A stretch of DNA of 64,000 nt, taken from NCBI RefSeq assembly GCF_016458305.1, contig NZ_JAEMHL010000003.1, positions 310,001 to 374,000 on the forward strand. Direction: 5' to 3'. Source of the DNA: Geomonas anaerohicana. Its GTDB lineage: Bacteria; Desulfobacterota; Desulfuromonadia; Geobacterales; Geobacteraceae. This document shows positions 16,942 through 25,669 of this stretch, piece after piece (positions within the stretch are counted from its first letter, which is position 1; every line of letters begins with the position of its first letter). The notes beneath the pieces were generated by a model, which was not told where the DNA came from, ran no database searches, and saw only the letters and a program-made list of their open reading frames with translations. The translations under genes and the position numbers were made by a program.

Positions 16942-17970
16942 ATGCTTTTACTTGCGCTGGAATCTTCATGTGACGAAACCGCGGCGGCGGTGGTAAGAGA
17001 CGGTAGGACCGTCCTCTCCAGCATCGTGGCAAGCCAGATCAGTACCCATGCCGAGTACGGCGGTGTGGTCCCCGAGATCGCGTCGCGGCAGCACCTGGAG
17101 ACCGTTTCCATCGTCGTGGAACAGGCGCTCCAGGAAGCAGGGGTGGGGATTGCGGACATCGAGGGCATCGCGGTGACCCAGGGGCCCGGGCTCGCCGGTG
17201 CGCTCCTGGTCGGTATCTCCGCCGCCAAGGGGCTCTCCTTCGGGAGGAGGATCCCGCTGGTCGGGGTGAACCACATCGAGGGGCATCTGCTGGCCGTGTT
17301 CCTGGAACGTCCGGTCGAATTCCCGTTTATCGCCCTGGCCGTATCCGGAGGGCACTCGCACCTGTACCGGGTCGACGGCATCGGCCGTTATAGAACGCTC
17401 GGGCAGACCGTGGATGACGCCGCCGGCGAGGCCTTCGACAAGGTTGCCAAGCTGATAGGGCTCCCGTACCCGGGTGGCGTGGCCATAGACCGTCTCGCTG
17501 CCTCCGGCGACCCCCAGGCCATAAAGTTCCCTCGCCCGCTTTTGCACGACGGCACCTTCAACTTCAGCTTCTCTGGGCTTAAGACCGCGGTGCTGACCCA
17601 CGTGAGCAAGCACCCGGAGGCGAAGGAGGCGGGCATCAATGACCTGGCTGCTTCCTTCCAGGCCGCGGTCTGCGAGGTGCTCACCAAGAAGACGGCGGCG
17701 GCTATTGCCGAGACCGGCATCAAGCGGCTCGTGGTGGCCGGCGGTGTCGCGTGCAACAGCGCCCTGCGCCGCTCCATGGCCCAGTACGCCGAGGCCAACG
17801 GGGTGGAGCTCTCCATCCCGTCGCCGAAGCTCTGCGCCGACAACGCGGCCATGATCGCGGTCCCCGGTGATTTCTACCTGGGCGCCGGTTACCAAAGCGG
17901 CTTCGATCTGGATGCGCTGCCGGTCTGGCCGCTCGACAAACTCGCGGCGCGGTTCCAGGGAGGGAAGTGA
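16942..17970 (+). CDS. tsaD: tRNA N6-adenosine threonylcarbamoyltransferase
   Basis: 342-aa Kae1/Qri7/YgjD-family protein that transfers the threonylcarbamoyl group to A37 of ANN-decoding tRNAs, working with TsaB/TsaC/TsaE. Signatures: LALESSCDETAAAVV at the N-terminus, VNHIEGHLLAV carrying the metal-binding histidines, SGGHSHLY, and GGVACNSALR with CADNAAMIA at the C-terminus. ATG at 16942 fits the family N-terminus; a GTG 18 bases upstream would lie within the terminator stem. No ribosome binding site is visible. Its stop overlaps rsmA by one base. Confidence 0.95.
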   Translation: MLLLALESSCDETAAAVVRDGRTVLSSIVASQISTHAEYGGVVPEIASRQHLETVSIVVEQALQEAGVGIADIEGIAVTQGPGLAGALLVGISAAKGLSFGRRIPLVGVNHIEGHLLAVFLERPVEFPFIALAVSGGHSHLYRVDGIGRYRTLGQTVDDAAGEAFDKVAKLIGLPYPGGVAIDRLAASGDPQAIKFPRPLLHDGTFNFSFSGLKTAVLTHVSKHPEAKEAGINDLAASFQAAVCEVLTKKTAAAIAETGIKRLVVAGGVACNSALRRSMAQYAEANGVELSIPSPKLCADNAAMIAVPGDFYLGAGYQSGFDLDALPVWPLDKLAARFQGGK

Positions 17971-18800
17971 TGGAAAAAAGGATCAAGGCCAAGAAGGAGT
18001 TCGGCCAGAACTTCCTGGTGGACGACAACGTGCTGCACCGCATCGTTTCCTGCGTGGCGCCCACAAGCGACGACTGCATCCTCGAGGTTGGGCCGGGGAG
18101 GGGGGCGCTGTCCAGGCTCCTGGTGGCCAGCGGCGCGCGCTTCGTGGCGGTCGAGTGGGACCGCGAGCTGATCCCCTTTCTGCACGCCGAGTTTGCCGGC
18201 AACGACCGCGTCGAGATCGGCCACGGTGACATCCTGAGGGTGGATCTCCCCCAGATCCTCACCACGCGGGCCCCGGGTCACAAGTGGAAGGTCGCCGCGA
18301 ACCTTCCCTACAACATCTCCTCCCAGGTGCTCTTCAAGTTCATGGAGCACTGCGACCTCTTCGAGTCACTGGTGCTCATGTTGCAAAAAGAGGTTGGCGA
18401 CCGGCTCACCGCCCCCCCTGCCTGCAAGGACTACGGTGCCCTCACCGTGCTGCTCAGGCTGCACTTCGACATCCGCCGCGAGTTCATCGTGAAGCCCGGC
18501 TCCTTCCGTCCTATCCCCAAGGTGGACTCGGCGGTGCTCACCTTTACGCCGCTTGCCGCACCGCGGGTCGAGGTGGGTGACGAGGACCTGTTCCGCCGCG
18601 TGGTGAAGGGGGCTTTCCTTCAGCGCAGGAAGACGCTCTTGAACTCGCTGCGGTCGGCCGGCTTCGATGACGGCGATGGTTCGCTGTCCGACGCGCTGTC
18701 CCGCTGCGGCATTGACGGACTCAGGCGCGGGGAAACCCTGTCGCTGGAAGAGTTCGCGGCGCTCTCCAGGGACTTGTGCGCGGGGAAATCTCTGGCATAA
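17970..18800 (+). CDS. rsmA: 16S rRNA dimethyladenosine transferase (RsmA/KsgA)
   Basis: 276-aa SAM-dependent methyltransferase that dimethylates two adjacent adenines near the 3' end of 16S rRNA. The family start KAKKEFGQNFLVDDNV, the SAM-binding EVGPGRGALS and the catalytic NLPYNISS are all present. ATG at 17970 is chosen because it forms a TGATG junction with tsaD and has an AGGGAGG ribosome binding site; a GTG three bases upstream is possible. Confidence 0.95.
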   Translation: MEKRIKAKKEFGQNFLVDDNVLHRIVSCVAPTSDDCILEVGPGRGALSRLLVASGARFVAVEWDRELIPFLHAEFAGNDRVEIGHGDILRVDLPQILTTRAPGHKWKVAANLPYNISSQVLFKFMEHCDLFESLVLMLQKEVGDRLTAPPACKDYGALTVLLRLHFDIRREFIVKPGSFRPIPKVDSAVLTFTPLAAPRVEVGDEDLFRRVVKGAFLQRRKTLLNSLRSAGFDDGDGSLSDALSRCGIDGLRRGETLSLEEFAALSRDLCAGKSLA

Positions 18801-18859
18801 ACACACATGAGTGTGCTATATAAGAACGCTAATTTTTTATCCTAAGAGGAGTGCGCCTC

Positions 18860-20212
18860 ATGAAAGTATGCGTGATCGGTTCCGGATACGTCGGCCTTGT
18901 TGCCGGCACCTGTTTCGCCGAGAGCGGTAACGACGTTATCTGCGTGGACGTCGACCACCAAAAGATCGAAGGTCTTAAAGGTGGCGTGATCCCGATTTAC
19001 GAGCCGGGGCTGAAGGAAATGGTGCTCAGAAACGGCGAGGAAGGGCGCCTGAAGTTCACCACCGATCTGGATGCCGCCGTCAAGGAGTCCCTGGTCTGCT
19101 TCATCGCGGTGGGGACCCCGCCCGGTGCGGACGGTTCCGCCGACCTGCAGTACGTCCTCTCCGTGGCCCGCAACATCGGCCGTGCCATGGAAAGCTTCAA
19201 GATCATAGTCGACAAGTCGACCGTCCCCGTGGGGACCGCGGACAAGGTGCGCGCGGCGGTGAAGGAAGAACTTGACGCCCGCGGCGTGCACATCGAGTTC
19301 GACGTGGTCTCCAACCCCGAGTTCCTGAAGGAAGGGGCGGCCATCGACGATTTCATGAAACCCGACCGCGTCGTGATCGGCACCGATAACGTGCGCACCG
19401 CGGAAATAATGAAAGAGCTGTACTCGGCCTTCATGCGCAAGTCCAACCGCATGCTGGTCATGGACATCAGAAGCGCCGAGATGACCAAGTACGCCGCCAA
19501 CGCCATGCTGGCGACCCGCATCACCTTCATGAACCAGATCGCCAACCTGTGCGAAAGGATGGGCGCCGACGTCATGGCCGTGCGTGAGGGGATCGGTTCG
19601 GACTCCCGCATCGGCTACGACTTCCTCTTTCCCGGTGTCGGCTACGGCGGCTCCTGCTTCCCCAAGGACGTGAAGGCGCTGGTGCGGACCGCTGACGAGT
19701 GCAGCTACGACTTCGTTCTTTTGAAGGCGGTGGAGGAGGCCAACGAGCGCCAGAAGCGGATCCTCTCCGACAAGATCGAGCGTCGCCTGGGGCAAGGTGG
19801 CGACAAGCCGCTCGCCGGCATGAGTATCGCAGTCTGGGGTCTGTCCTTCAAGCCGCGCACCGATGACATGAGGGAGGCACCGTCGCTCACCATCATCAAC
19901 CGGCTCCTGGAGTTGGGCGCGACGGTGCAGGCCCACGACCCGGAGGCCCTCACCGAGGCCAAAAAGCATTTCGGCGACCGCATCGGCTACCACATGAACC
20001 AGTACGAGCCGCTCAAGGGCGCCAACGCCCTGGTCATCATCACCGAGTGGAACGAGTACAGAAACCCCGACTTCGACCGGATCAAGACGCTCCTGGTCAA
20101 CCCGCTCGTCTTCGACGGCAGGAACCTGTACCAGCCCGGCCGCATGCGCGAGATCGGCTACGAGTACCATCCCATCGGCCGAAACGGCGCGGCATCCTGC
20201 GAGATGGAATAA
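18860..20212 (+). CDS. ugd: UDP-glucose 6-dehydrogenase
   Basis: 450-aa NAD-dependent dehydrogenase oxidising UDP-glucose to UDP-glucuronate. The N-terminal Rossmann motif is VIGSGYVGLVAGTCFAE, the catalytic cysteine region is GYGGSCFPKDVKAL, and the C-terminal domain has WGLSFKPRTDDMREAPS. ATG at 18860 with AGAGGAG just upstream. An AT-rich segment (GCTATATAAG, about 18815-18824) and a small hairpin CACACatgaGTGTG lie between rsmA and this gene and may be its promoter region. The UDP-glucuronate product is the substrate of the next gene. Confidence 0.94.
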   Translation: MKVCVIGSGYVGLVAGTCFAESGNDVICVDVDHQKIEGLKGGVIPIYEPGLKEMVLRNGEEGRLKFTTDLDAAVKESLVCFIAVGTPPGADGSADLQYVLSVARNIGRAMESFKIIVDKSTVPVGTADKVRAAVKEELDARGVHIEFDVVSNPEFLKEGAAIDDFMKPDRVVIGTDNVRTAEIMKELYSAFMRKSNRMLVMDIRSAEMTKYAANAMLATRITFMNQIANLCERMGADVMAVREGIGSDSRIGYDFLFPGVGYGGSCFPKDVKALVRTADECSYDFVLLKAVEEANERQKRILSDKIERRLGQGGDKPLAGMSIAVWGLSFKPRTDDMREAPSLTIINRLLELGATVQAHDPEALTEAKKHFGDRIGYHMNQYEPLKGANALVIITEWNEYRNPDFDRIKTLLVNPLVFDGRNLYQPGRMREIGYEYHPIGRNGAASCEME

Positions 20213-20217
20213 GGGTC

Positions 20218-20358
20218 GTTCAACGTTCAACGTTCAACGTTCGTCCAGTTTTTTTGCTTTGGCTCTTTCTTCCTGGCGGCACCTGGTGTCCCTGCCGTCA
20301 AGGTACAGTTCTTCGAAGGCAGGGAACCCTATCGAACGTTGAACGTTGAACGTCGAAC
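20218..20358. mobile_element. 141-bp element with terminal inverted repeats, family B (second copy)
   Basis: Left arm 20218-20243 (GTTCAACGTT iterated) and right arm 20332-20358 (GAACGTTGAAC iterated) are inverted copies, matching the arms of the element at 6684-6843. It begins five bases after the ugd stop and ends just before the ribosome binding site of the UDP-xylose-synthase-like gene. Confidence 0.6.
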
Positions 20359-20375
20359 GGGTTTTGAGAGGTTTT

Positions 20376-21311
20376 ATGCGCATACTGGTCACCGGCGGTG
20401 CCGGGTTCATCGGTTCACATCTTTGCGAGAGGCTCCTGAAGGAAGGGCATGACGTCATCTGCCTCGACAACTTCTTCACGGGGAGCAAACGCAACATCGC
20501 GCATATGCTGGAGCACCGCAGCTTCGAGCTGATACGCCACGACGTCACCGAGCCCATCCTCCTGGAGGTGGACCGGATCTACAACCTGGCCTGTCCCGCT
20601 TCGCCGATCCACTACCAGTACAACCCCGTGAAGACCACCAAGACCAGCGTCATGGGCGCCATCAACATGCTGGGGATCGCCAAGAGGGTGAGGGCCAGGA
20701 TCCTGCAGGCCTCGACCTCGGAGGTCTACGGTGACCCGCAGGTGCACCCGCAGACCGAGGCCTACTGGGGCAACGTCAACACCCTGGGGCTTAGAAGCTG
20801 CTACGACGAGGGGAAACGGGTCGCCGAAACCCTGATGATGGATTACCACCGCCAGAACCACGTCGACGTCAGGATCATCAGGATCTTCAACACCTACGGC
20901 CCCAAGATGGCCGAAAACGACGGCCGCGTGGTCTCCAACTTCATCCTGCAGGCCCTGAAGGGCGAGGACATCACCGTCTACGGCGAGGGGGAGCAGACCC
21001 GTTCCTTCTGTTTCGTCTCCGACCTCGTCGAAGGGATGGTGCGCATGATGGAGACCCCCGGCTTCACCGGACCGGTCAACCTGGGCAACCCCGCGGAGAC
21101 CACCATTCTGGAATTTGCCAAGAAGATCATAGCTCTCACCGGGTCCACCTCGCGCATCGTCTATCGCCCGCTTCCGGCGGATGACCCCAAACAGAGGCAG
21201 CCGGACATCACCCTGGCCAAGCAGATGCTGGGCTGGGAGCCCAAAGTGAGCGTGGACGACGGGCTCAAGCAAACCATCGACTATTTCCGCTCCGTCCTCA
21301 CCTCGGCATAG
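20376..21311 (+). CDS. NAD-dependent SDR, UDP-glucuronate decarboxylase (UDP-xylose synthase)-like
   Basis: 311-aa extended short-chain dehydrogenase. The Rossmann motif is [11 protein letters not shown] at residues 6-16, the catalytic YxxxK is YDEGK, and the [29 protein letters not shown] and STSEVYGDP stretches match UDP-glucuronate decarboxylases closely. It should convert UDP-glucuronate to UDP-xylose with CO2 release, directly using the product of ugd upstream. ATG at 20376 with GAGAGG at 20366-20371; an upstream in-frame start would lie within the inverted-repeat element. Probably supplies UDP-xylose or a related sugar for envelope glycans. Confidence 0.88.
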   Translation: MRILVTGGAGFIGSHLCERLLKEGHDVICLDNFFTGSKRNIAHMLEHRSFELIRHDVTEPILLEVDRIYNLACPASPIHYQYNPVKTTKTSVMGAINMLGIAKRVRARILQASTSEVYGDPQVHPQTEAYWGNVNTLGLRSCYDEGKRVAETLMMDYHRQNHVDVRIIRIFNTYGPKMAENDGRVVSNFILQALKGEDITVYGEGEQTRSFCFVSDLVEGMVRMMETPGFTGPVNLGNPAETTILEFAKKIIALTGSTSRIVYRPLPADDPKQRQPDITLAKQMLGWEPKVSVDDGLKQTIDYFRSVLTSA

Positions 21312-21317
21312 GAACGC

Positions 21318-21728
21318 ATGCAGAAACGATTTTTTCTAGTACCGGCCGCAGTGATCCTCTTCATTCTCTGCTTCACCGTCTTCGGTGACCGGGGACTGCT
21401 GCGCATCAACCACCTTCACCGCGACCTGGACGAGACGCAGAAGCACCTCAACGAGTTGAAAGAGGAAAACGACAAGCTGAAGCGGGAGATCGCCGCGCTG
21501 CAGTCGGACCGGCGCTACCTGGAGAGCATCGCCAGGCGCGACTTCGGCCTGGTGCGCAGCAACGAGGTGATCTACCAGTTCCCGGGGGGGGGCAAGCCCG
21601 CTGCTGCCGGCACTCAGGCACAAGGGGCGACGCAGGGTGCCGCGCCCGCTGCAGCACCGGTGGCACAGGGTGCCGCGGCGGGAAAGCCGGCCCAGCCGGC
21701 GCAGCCGGCGACGCACTCCGGCAAGTAA
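21318..21728 (+). CDS. FtsB/DivIC-like septum formation protein
   Basis: 136-aa bitopic membrane protein. One N-terminal membrane helix (about residues 7-24) is followed by a coiled coil (HRDLDETQKHLNELKEENDKLKREIAALQSD) and the conserved YLESIARRDFGLVRSNEVIYQF motif of the DivIC/FtsB family, which works with FtsL and FtsQ at the division septum. After residue 95 there is an Ala/Gln/Pro-rich low-complexity tail absent from typical FtsB. Starts 7 bases after the upstream stop, so co-transcribed with the sugar genes. Confidence 0.87.
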   Translation: MQKRFFLVPAAVILFILCFTVFGDRGLLRINHLHRDLDETQKHLNELKEENDKLKREIAALQSDRRYLESIARRDFGLVRSNEVIYQFPGGGKPAAAGTQAQGATQGAAPAAAPVAQGAAAGKPAQPAQPATHSGK

Positions 21729-21762
21729 CGAAGCCCCCAGGGGGCATTTTGAGGGAAAAGGT

Positions 21763-21933
21763 ATGACTCAGGCTGGAAAGCAACACTGCGTGGTCTGCGC
21801 CTGGCGCGAACACTGCTCCAAGAAGTTTTGCGTGCCCGACGGCGGCGCCCGCTGCCCGGACTTCACACGCGACGTAACCATAAAACCCGTGCCCGACGCG
21901 GAAAAGGATAAGGAAAGGGAGGAGAAGATATGA
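21763..21933 (+). CDS. small cysteine-rich hypothetical protein
   Basis: 56-aa protein with five cysteines in the first 31 residues (CVVCAWREHCSKKFC, then RC), suggesting a small metal- or cluster-binding knuckle, followed by a charged tail (DAEKDKEREEKI). ATG at 21763 is preceded by AGGGAAAAGG. The TGA stop overlaps the ATG of argS by four bases (ATGA), so the gene is translationally coupled to argS, supporting a real gene. Function unknown. Confidence 0.75.
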   Translation: MTQAGKQHCVVCAWREHCSKKFCVPDGGARCPDFTRDVTIKPVPDAEKDKEREEKI

Positions 21934-23594
21934 AGGAGCAGCTGCGCGCATGCATCCTGAAGGGAATCGAGGGGTGTTTCGCCGACGGCACGCTCACCTC
22001 TGGTGTGGTCCCGGCCATCAACGTGGAGAAACCGGCGCACGCCGAGCACGGAGATTTCGCCACCAACGTCGCCATGCAGATGGCCAAGCAGGAGCGCAAG
22101 GCGCCCCGCGCCGTGGCCGAGGCCCTGGTCAAGAAACTCGCCGAGGCGTCCGACCTGATCCAGTCCGTCGAGATCGCGGGCCCGGGCTTCATCAACTTCT
22201 TCATCAAGGACAGCGCCTGGAGAAAGATCCTCACCGACATCGACCGTGCCGGTGACCAGTACGGCAAGAGCAAGGTGGGTTCCGGCAAGAAGGTCCAGGT
22301 AGAGTTCGTCAGCGCGAACCCGACCGGACCGCTGCATATAGGCCACGGCCGTGGCGCCGCGACCGGCGACGCGGTGGCTTCGCTCCTCTCCGCCGCCGGT
22401 TTCGACGTGCAGCGCGAGTACTACATCAACGACGCCGGCAACCAGATGAACACCCTGGGGCTTTCCGGCCTCCTGCGCTACAAGGAACTCCTGGGCGAAA
22501 AGATCGACTTCCCGGAGAACTGCTACCAGGGCGATTACATCAAGGACATCGCGCGGGACGCCATCACGAAGCACGGCGACCGCTTCCTCAAGGCGCCCCA
22601 GGAAGAGGGTGTCGCCTTCTTCGCCAAGATGGGGGGCGACCTGATCCTCAAGGGGATCGACGACGACCTGCAGGACTTCGGCATCCGCTTCGACAACTGG
22701 TTCTCCGAGCAGTCCCTGTTCGACGAGGGGAAGGTCACTTCCGCCATCGCCGAGATGCAGCAGAAGGGGCACATCTACGAGGAGGAGGGGGCGCTTTGGT
22801 TTAGGACCACCGCCTTTGGCGACGACAAGGACCGCGTCGTAGTGCGCAGCAACGGCGTCACCACCTACTTCGCCTCCGACATCGCCTACCACCGCGACAA
22901 GTACGTACGCGGCTTCGACTGGGTCATCGACGTCTGGGGTGCCGACCACCACGGCTACGTGCCGAGGCTGAAAAGCGTGGTGCAGGGGCTCGGCCGCCCG
23001 GCGGACGACCTGGGCATCATCCTGGTACAGCTCGTCTCGCTTCTGCGCGACGGTCAGCCGGTAGCCATGTCCACCAGGAGCGGTGAGTTCGTGACGCTGA
23101 AAGAGGTCGTGGACGAGGTGGGGCGCGACGCGGCGCGTTTCTTCTTCCTGATGCGCCGCTCCGACAGCCAGCTCGACTTCGACCTTGAGCTCGCCAAGCG
23201 CCAGAGCAACGACAACCCGGTCTATTACGTCCAGTACGCACATGCGCGTATCAAGAGCATCTTCGACACCGCCAAGGAGCGCGGCGTTGAGCCCAACTTC
23301 CAGGCGGTGCGCCTGGAGTTGCTGGAAAGCGCCGACGACATGAGCCTCATCAAGAAGCTCTCCCTCTACCCGGAGATCCTGGAGGGGGCGGCGGTGAACT
23401 TCGAACCGCACCGGATCACCTACTACCTGCAGGACCTGGCCGGCGAGTTCCACAGCTTCTACAACAAGAGCAGGGTAATTACGCCCGAGGAGCCCGAGCT
23501 CACCCAGGCCCGCCTGTTCCTCTTGCACTGCGTGGCCGTCACCTTGAAGAACGCGCTGACCGTGCTCGGGATTTCGGCTCCGGAGAGGATGTAG
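21930..23594 (+). CDS. argS: arginyl-tRNA synthetase
   Basis: 554-aa class I synthetase charging tRNA-Arg. Features: the Arg-tRNA synthetase N-terminal domain (HGDFATNVAMQMAK), the HIGH-type motif HIGHGRGA after SANPTGPL, DVWGADHHGYVPRLK, and the C-terminal DALR anticodon-binding domain (YVQYAHARIKSI). Length is normal for bacteria. ATG overlaps the stop of the small Cys-rich gene. Confidence 0.96.
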   Translation: MKEQLRACILKGIEGCFADGTLTSGVVPAINVEKPAHAEHGDFATNVAMQMAKQERKAPRAVAEALVKKLAEASDLIQSVEIAGPGFINFFIKDSAWRKILTDIDRAGDQYGKSKVGSGKKVQVEFVSANPTGPLHIGHGRGAATGDAVASLLSAAGFDVQREYYINDAGNQMNTLGLSGLLRYKELLGEKIDFPENCYQGDYIKDIARDAITKHGDRFLKAPQEEGVAFFAKMGGDLILKGIDDDLQDFGIRFDNWFSEQSLFDEGKVTSAIAEMQQKGHIYEEEGALWFRTTAFGDDKDRVVVRSNGVTTYFASDIAYHRDKYVRGFDWVIDVWGADHHGYVPRLKSVVQGLGRPADDLGIILVQLVSLLRDGQPVAMSTRSGEFVTLKEVVDEVGRDAARFFFLMRRSDSQLDFDLELAKRQSNDNPVYYVQYAHARIKSIFDTAKERGVEPNFQAVRLELLESADDMSLIKKLSLYPEILEGAAVNFEPHRITYYLQDLAGEFHSFYNKSRVITPEEPELTQARLFLLHCVAVTLKNALTVLGISAPERM

Positions 23595-23603
23595 GAGGAG
23601 CGC

Positions 23604-24410
23604 ATGCGGCTTGACTACAGCGACAAAATGAAGGCGGTCAGGGAGAGCGCGGAGCGCGTGAAACCCGTGCAGAAGAACCGCCCGCGCCGCGAACCGATCG
23701 GCACCTTTGCGGTGGTCGGCCTGTTGCTGCTTGCCCTGGGGTACGGTGCCGGGGTGCTGACCGGATGGTTCCTCTTCAATGGGAAGGTCGATGCCAAGGC
23801 CCTTGCCGCGGCGCAGGCCGCAGCCCAGCAGAAGGCACAGGCCGCAGCCGCGGCGCAGCCGGCGCCCGCCGCTCAGCCCGGGCAGGCGGTTCAGCCCGGC
23901 CAGCCGGGTCAGCCCGCCCCCGACGTCCCGCTTACCTTCTACAAGACCCTGCCTTCGGGCGGGAAGGGGGCCATGGGGAGCGGCATCAACACCAAGCTTC
24001 CCGAGGTGCAGTCCAAGGCGGCTGCCGCGGCACCGGCCGCGAACGCGGCGCCCGCTGCCGAACCGGCCAAGCCGGCCGCTGCCGCTCCGGCAGCCAGGGC
24101 CCCGGAGGCCAAACCGGCGGAGAAACCAGGCGACAGGGCTTCCGATACCGCCGTTGACAAACCCGCCGCCGAAAAGCAGGGTGGCGAGGTGCGCTACCTG
24201 GTGCAGGTCGCTTCCTACAAGGACAGGAAAGAGGCCGACGCGGTGCGCGCCAAGCTGGTCGCCAAGGGAGTGGCCGCGTACCTGGTAGAATCGAAACTGC
24301 AGGATAAGGGCGTGTGGTATCGGATCAGGGTAGGGCGGCACCTCTCCAAGCAGGAGGCTCAACAACTGGCCGGGAAGGTAGGAAGCGGGGCGACTGTCGT
24401 CACCGAGTAG
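23604..24410 (+). CDS. SPOR-domain membrane protein
   Basis: 268-aa bitopic protein. A basic cytoplasmic N-terminus (about 30 residues) precedes one membrane helix (IGTFAVVGLLLLALGYGAGVL), then a long Ala/Pro/Gln-rich periplasmic linker and a C-terminal SPOR domain of about 75 residues (RYLVQVASYKDRKEADAVRAKL ... YRIRVGRHLSKQEAQQLAGKV). SPOR domains bind denuded peptidoglycan at the septum, which fits the nearby FtsB-like gene. It begins 9 bases after argS. Confidence 0.9.
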   Translation: MRLDYSDKMKAVRESAERVKPVQKNRPRREPIGTFAVVGLLLLALGYGAGVLTGWFLFNGKVDAKALAAAQAAAQQKAQAAAAAQPAPAAQPGQAVQPGQPGQPAPDVPLTFYKTLPSGGKGAMGSGINTKLPEVQSKAAAAAPAANAAPAAEPAKPAAAAPAARAPEAKPAEKPGDRASDTAVDKPAAEKQGGEVRYLVQVASYKDRKEADAVRAKLVAKGVAAYLVESKLQDKGVWYRIRVGRHLSKQEAQQLAGKVGSGATVVTE

Positions 24411-24479
24411 CTTTTTTGCCCCCTGGATGGTTTTTTTTCTCTCCCCGAGCTACAGTTAACCCCGGGATGGGGAGGCACT

Positions 24480-25322
24480 ATGGAAAAGCGAAAAAAACTG
24501 GGCGAAATATTCGTCGAGAACGGGCTGCTCACCGATAAAACGGTGGAGCGGATGCTGGCGGTGTCCAAGAAACTGGGCAAACGCTTCGGCACCGTCCTGG
24601 AAGACCTGGAGCTGGTCACCGGTGAGGAACTGGCCCAGGCCCTGGCCACCCAGTACGGCTGCCGCGTTGCCAGCAACTTTGCCGGCTACAGTTTCTCGCC
24701 GCAACTGCTGAGCACCATCTCGGTGGACGTGGCGATGCAGAACAACATCTTCCCGCTCAAGCTGGACGAGAAGAGACTGGCGCTGGCAATGGCCGACCCC
24801 ACCGAAACACGGGTGGTGCGCAACATCTCGGCCAACCTCGGTTTGACCATCACCCCTTTCATCGCCACCAGGAAGGAGATCTACGCCGCAATCTGCAAGA
24901 ACTACCTGCAGAAAGAGGTGTGCAGCGCCGCGGCCCACACCGTGCTGGTGGTCGAGGACGACAAGCTGATCGCGGCCATGTTCGGCGATTTCCTGGCGCG
25001 TGAAGGTTTCCGTGTCATCCACGCCGCCGACGGCCTGGAGGCGTACAAGGCGGTGCTGACCGAGAAGCCGCACGTGGTGCTCACCGACCTGATGATGCCC
25101 AAGCTGGACGGTTTCGGGCTCTTCGATGCACTGCGCAGCGTGCCCGATTTCAATGCCATACCGGTGATACTGATCACCAGCTCTTTGCAGCCGGAGGACG
25201 AGGTCAAGGCCTTCGAGAAGGGGTTCTTCGACTTCATTGAGAAGCCGGTGCGGGAGGAGACCCTGATCACCAGGGTGAAGAGGGCGTTGCAGTTCCGGGA
25301 GCGCAAGTACCAGTTGAGTTAA
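24480..25322 (+). CDS. MshEN (GspE N-terminal)-receiver fusion protein
   Basis: 280-aa two-domain protein. Residues 1-145 resemble the MshEN/T2SS-E N-terminal domain (KKLGEIFVENGLLTDKTVERMLAVSKKLGKRFGTVLEDLELVTGEELAQALATQYGC...), a fold that in several ATPases binds cyclic-di-GMP. Residues about 152-275 form a response-regulator receiver with VLVVEDDK, phosphoacceptor DLMMPKLDG, the T/S residue in LITSS and a lysine in EKPV. No ATPase or DNA-binding domain is attached. It could couple c-di-GMP and phosphorylation signals. ATG at 24480 with GGGGAGG upstream. Confidence 0.85.
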   Translation: MEKRKKLGEIFVENGLLTDKTVERMLAVSKKLGKRFGTVLEDLELVTGEELAQALATQYGCRVASNFAGYSFSPQLLSTISVDVAMQNNIFPLKLDEKRLALAMADPTETRVVRNISANLGLTITPFIATRKEIYAAICKNYLQKEVCSAAAHTVLVVEDDKLIAAMFGDFLAREGFRVIHAADGLEAYKAVLTEKPHVVLTDLMMPKLDGFGLFDALRSVPDFNAIPVILITSSLQPEDEVKAFEKGFFDFIEKPVREETLITRVKRALQFRERKYQLS

Positions 25323-25355
25323 GCGGTTCGCCGCAAAATGACCAGGACCACGCAC

Positions 25356-25391
25356 CCTCCAGCCCCCGTCCGGCGCTGGAGGTATTTATTT
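25356..25391 (+). terminator. possible intrinsic terminator after the MshEN-receiver gene
   Basis: CCTCCAGC ... GCTGGAGG stem with a GC-rich loop, followed by TATTTATTTG. The T-tract is interrupted, so efficiency is uncertain. Confidence 0.45.
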
Positions 25392-25402
25392 GAGGAAACG
25401 CC

Positions 25403-25591
25403 ATGTGCGCCATACAGACCGTCAAGTGCCCGCACTGCCGCAAAGAAGCCCCGCTGGCCGGCAACCCTTACCGCCCGTTCTGCTCGGAAAGATGCAAGAT
25501 GATCGACCTCGGGACCTGGGCCAGCGAAGGTTACCGCATCCCCGGTGAGAAGATGCCGCGACACCCGGATGACGATGAGGACCAGGGGTAG
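25403..25591 (+). CDS. yacG: YacG-type zinc-binding protein (DNA gyrase inhibitor family)
   Basis: 62-aa zinc-ribbon protein with CPHC near residue 9 and CSERC near residue 27, the four-cysteine YacG pattern, followed by [17 protein letters not shown], the family signature. E. coli YacG binds GyrB and inhibits gyrase. ATG at 25403 follows TTGAGGAAACGCC. Acidic C-terminus (DDDEDQ) as usual for the family. Confidence 0.92.
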   Translation: MCAIQTVKCPHCRKEAPLAGNPYRPFCSERCKMIDLGTWASEGYRIPGEKMPRHPDDDEDQG

Positions 25592-25669
25592 CTGGGCAGC
25601 TCCGACTACCTTTTAGGACACACCATTTTATTGCAGCAAGCAATGATCAAAGCAGCAAAGGAGCCTTTC

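Noticed and set aside
18842-20230. Long open frame antisense to ugd
   Set aside because: Mirror of the coding strand caused by GC-biased third positions; no ribosome binding site, no recognisable family, and the sense strand encodes a clear Ugd. The same applies to long antisense frames over ackA, gltX, argS, fdnG, the NrfD-like gene and the sigma54 regulator.
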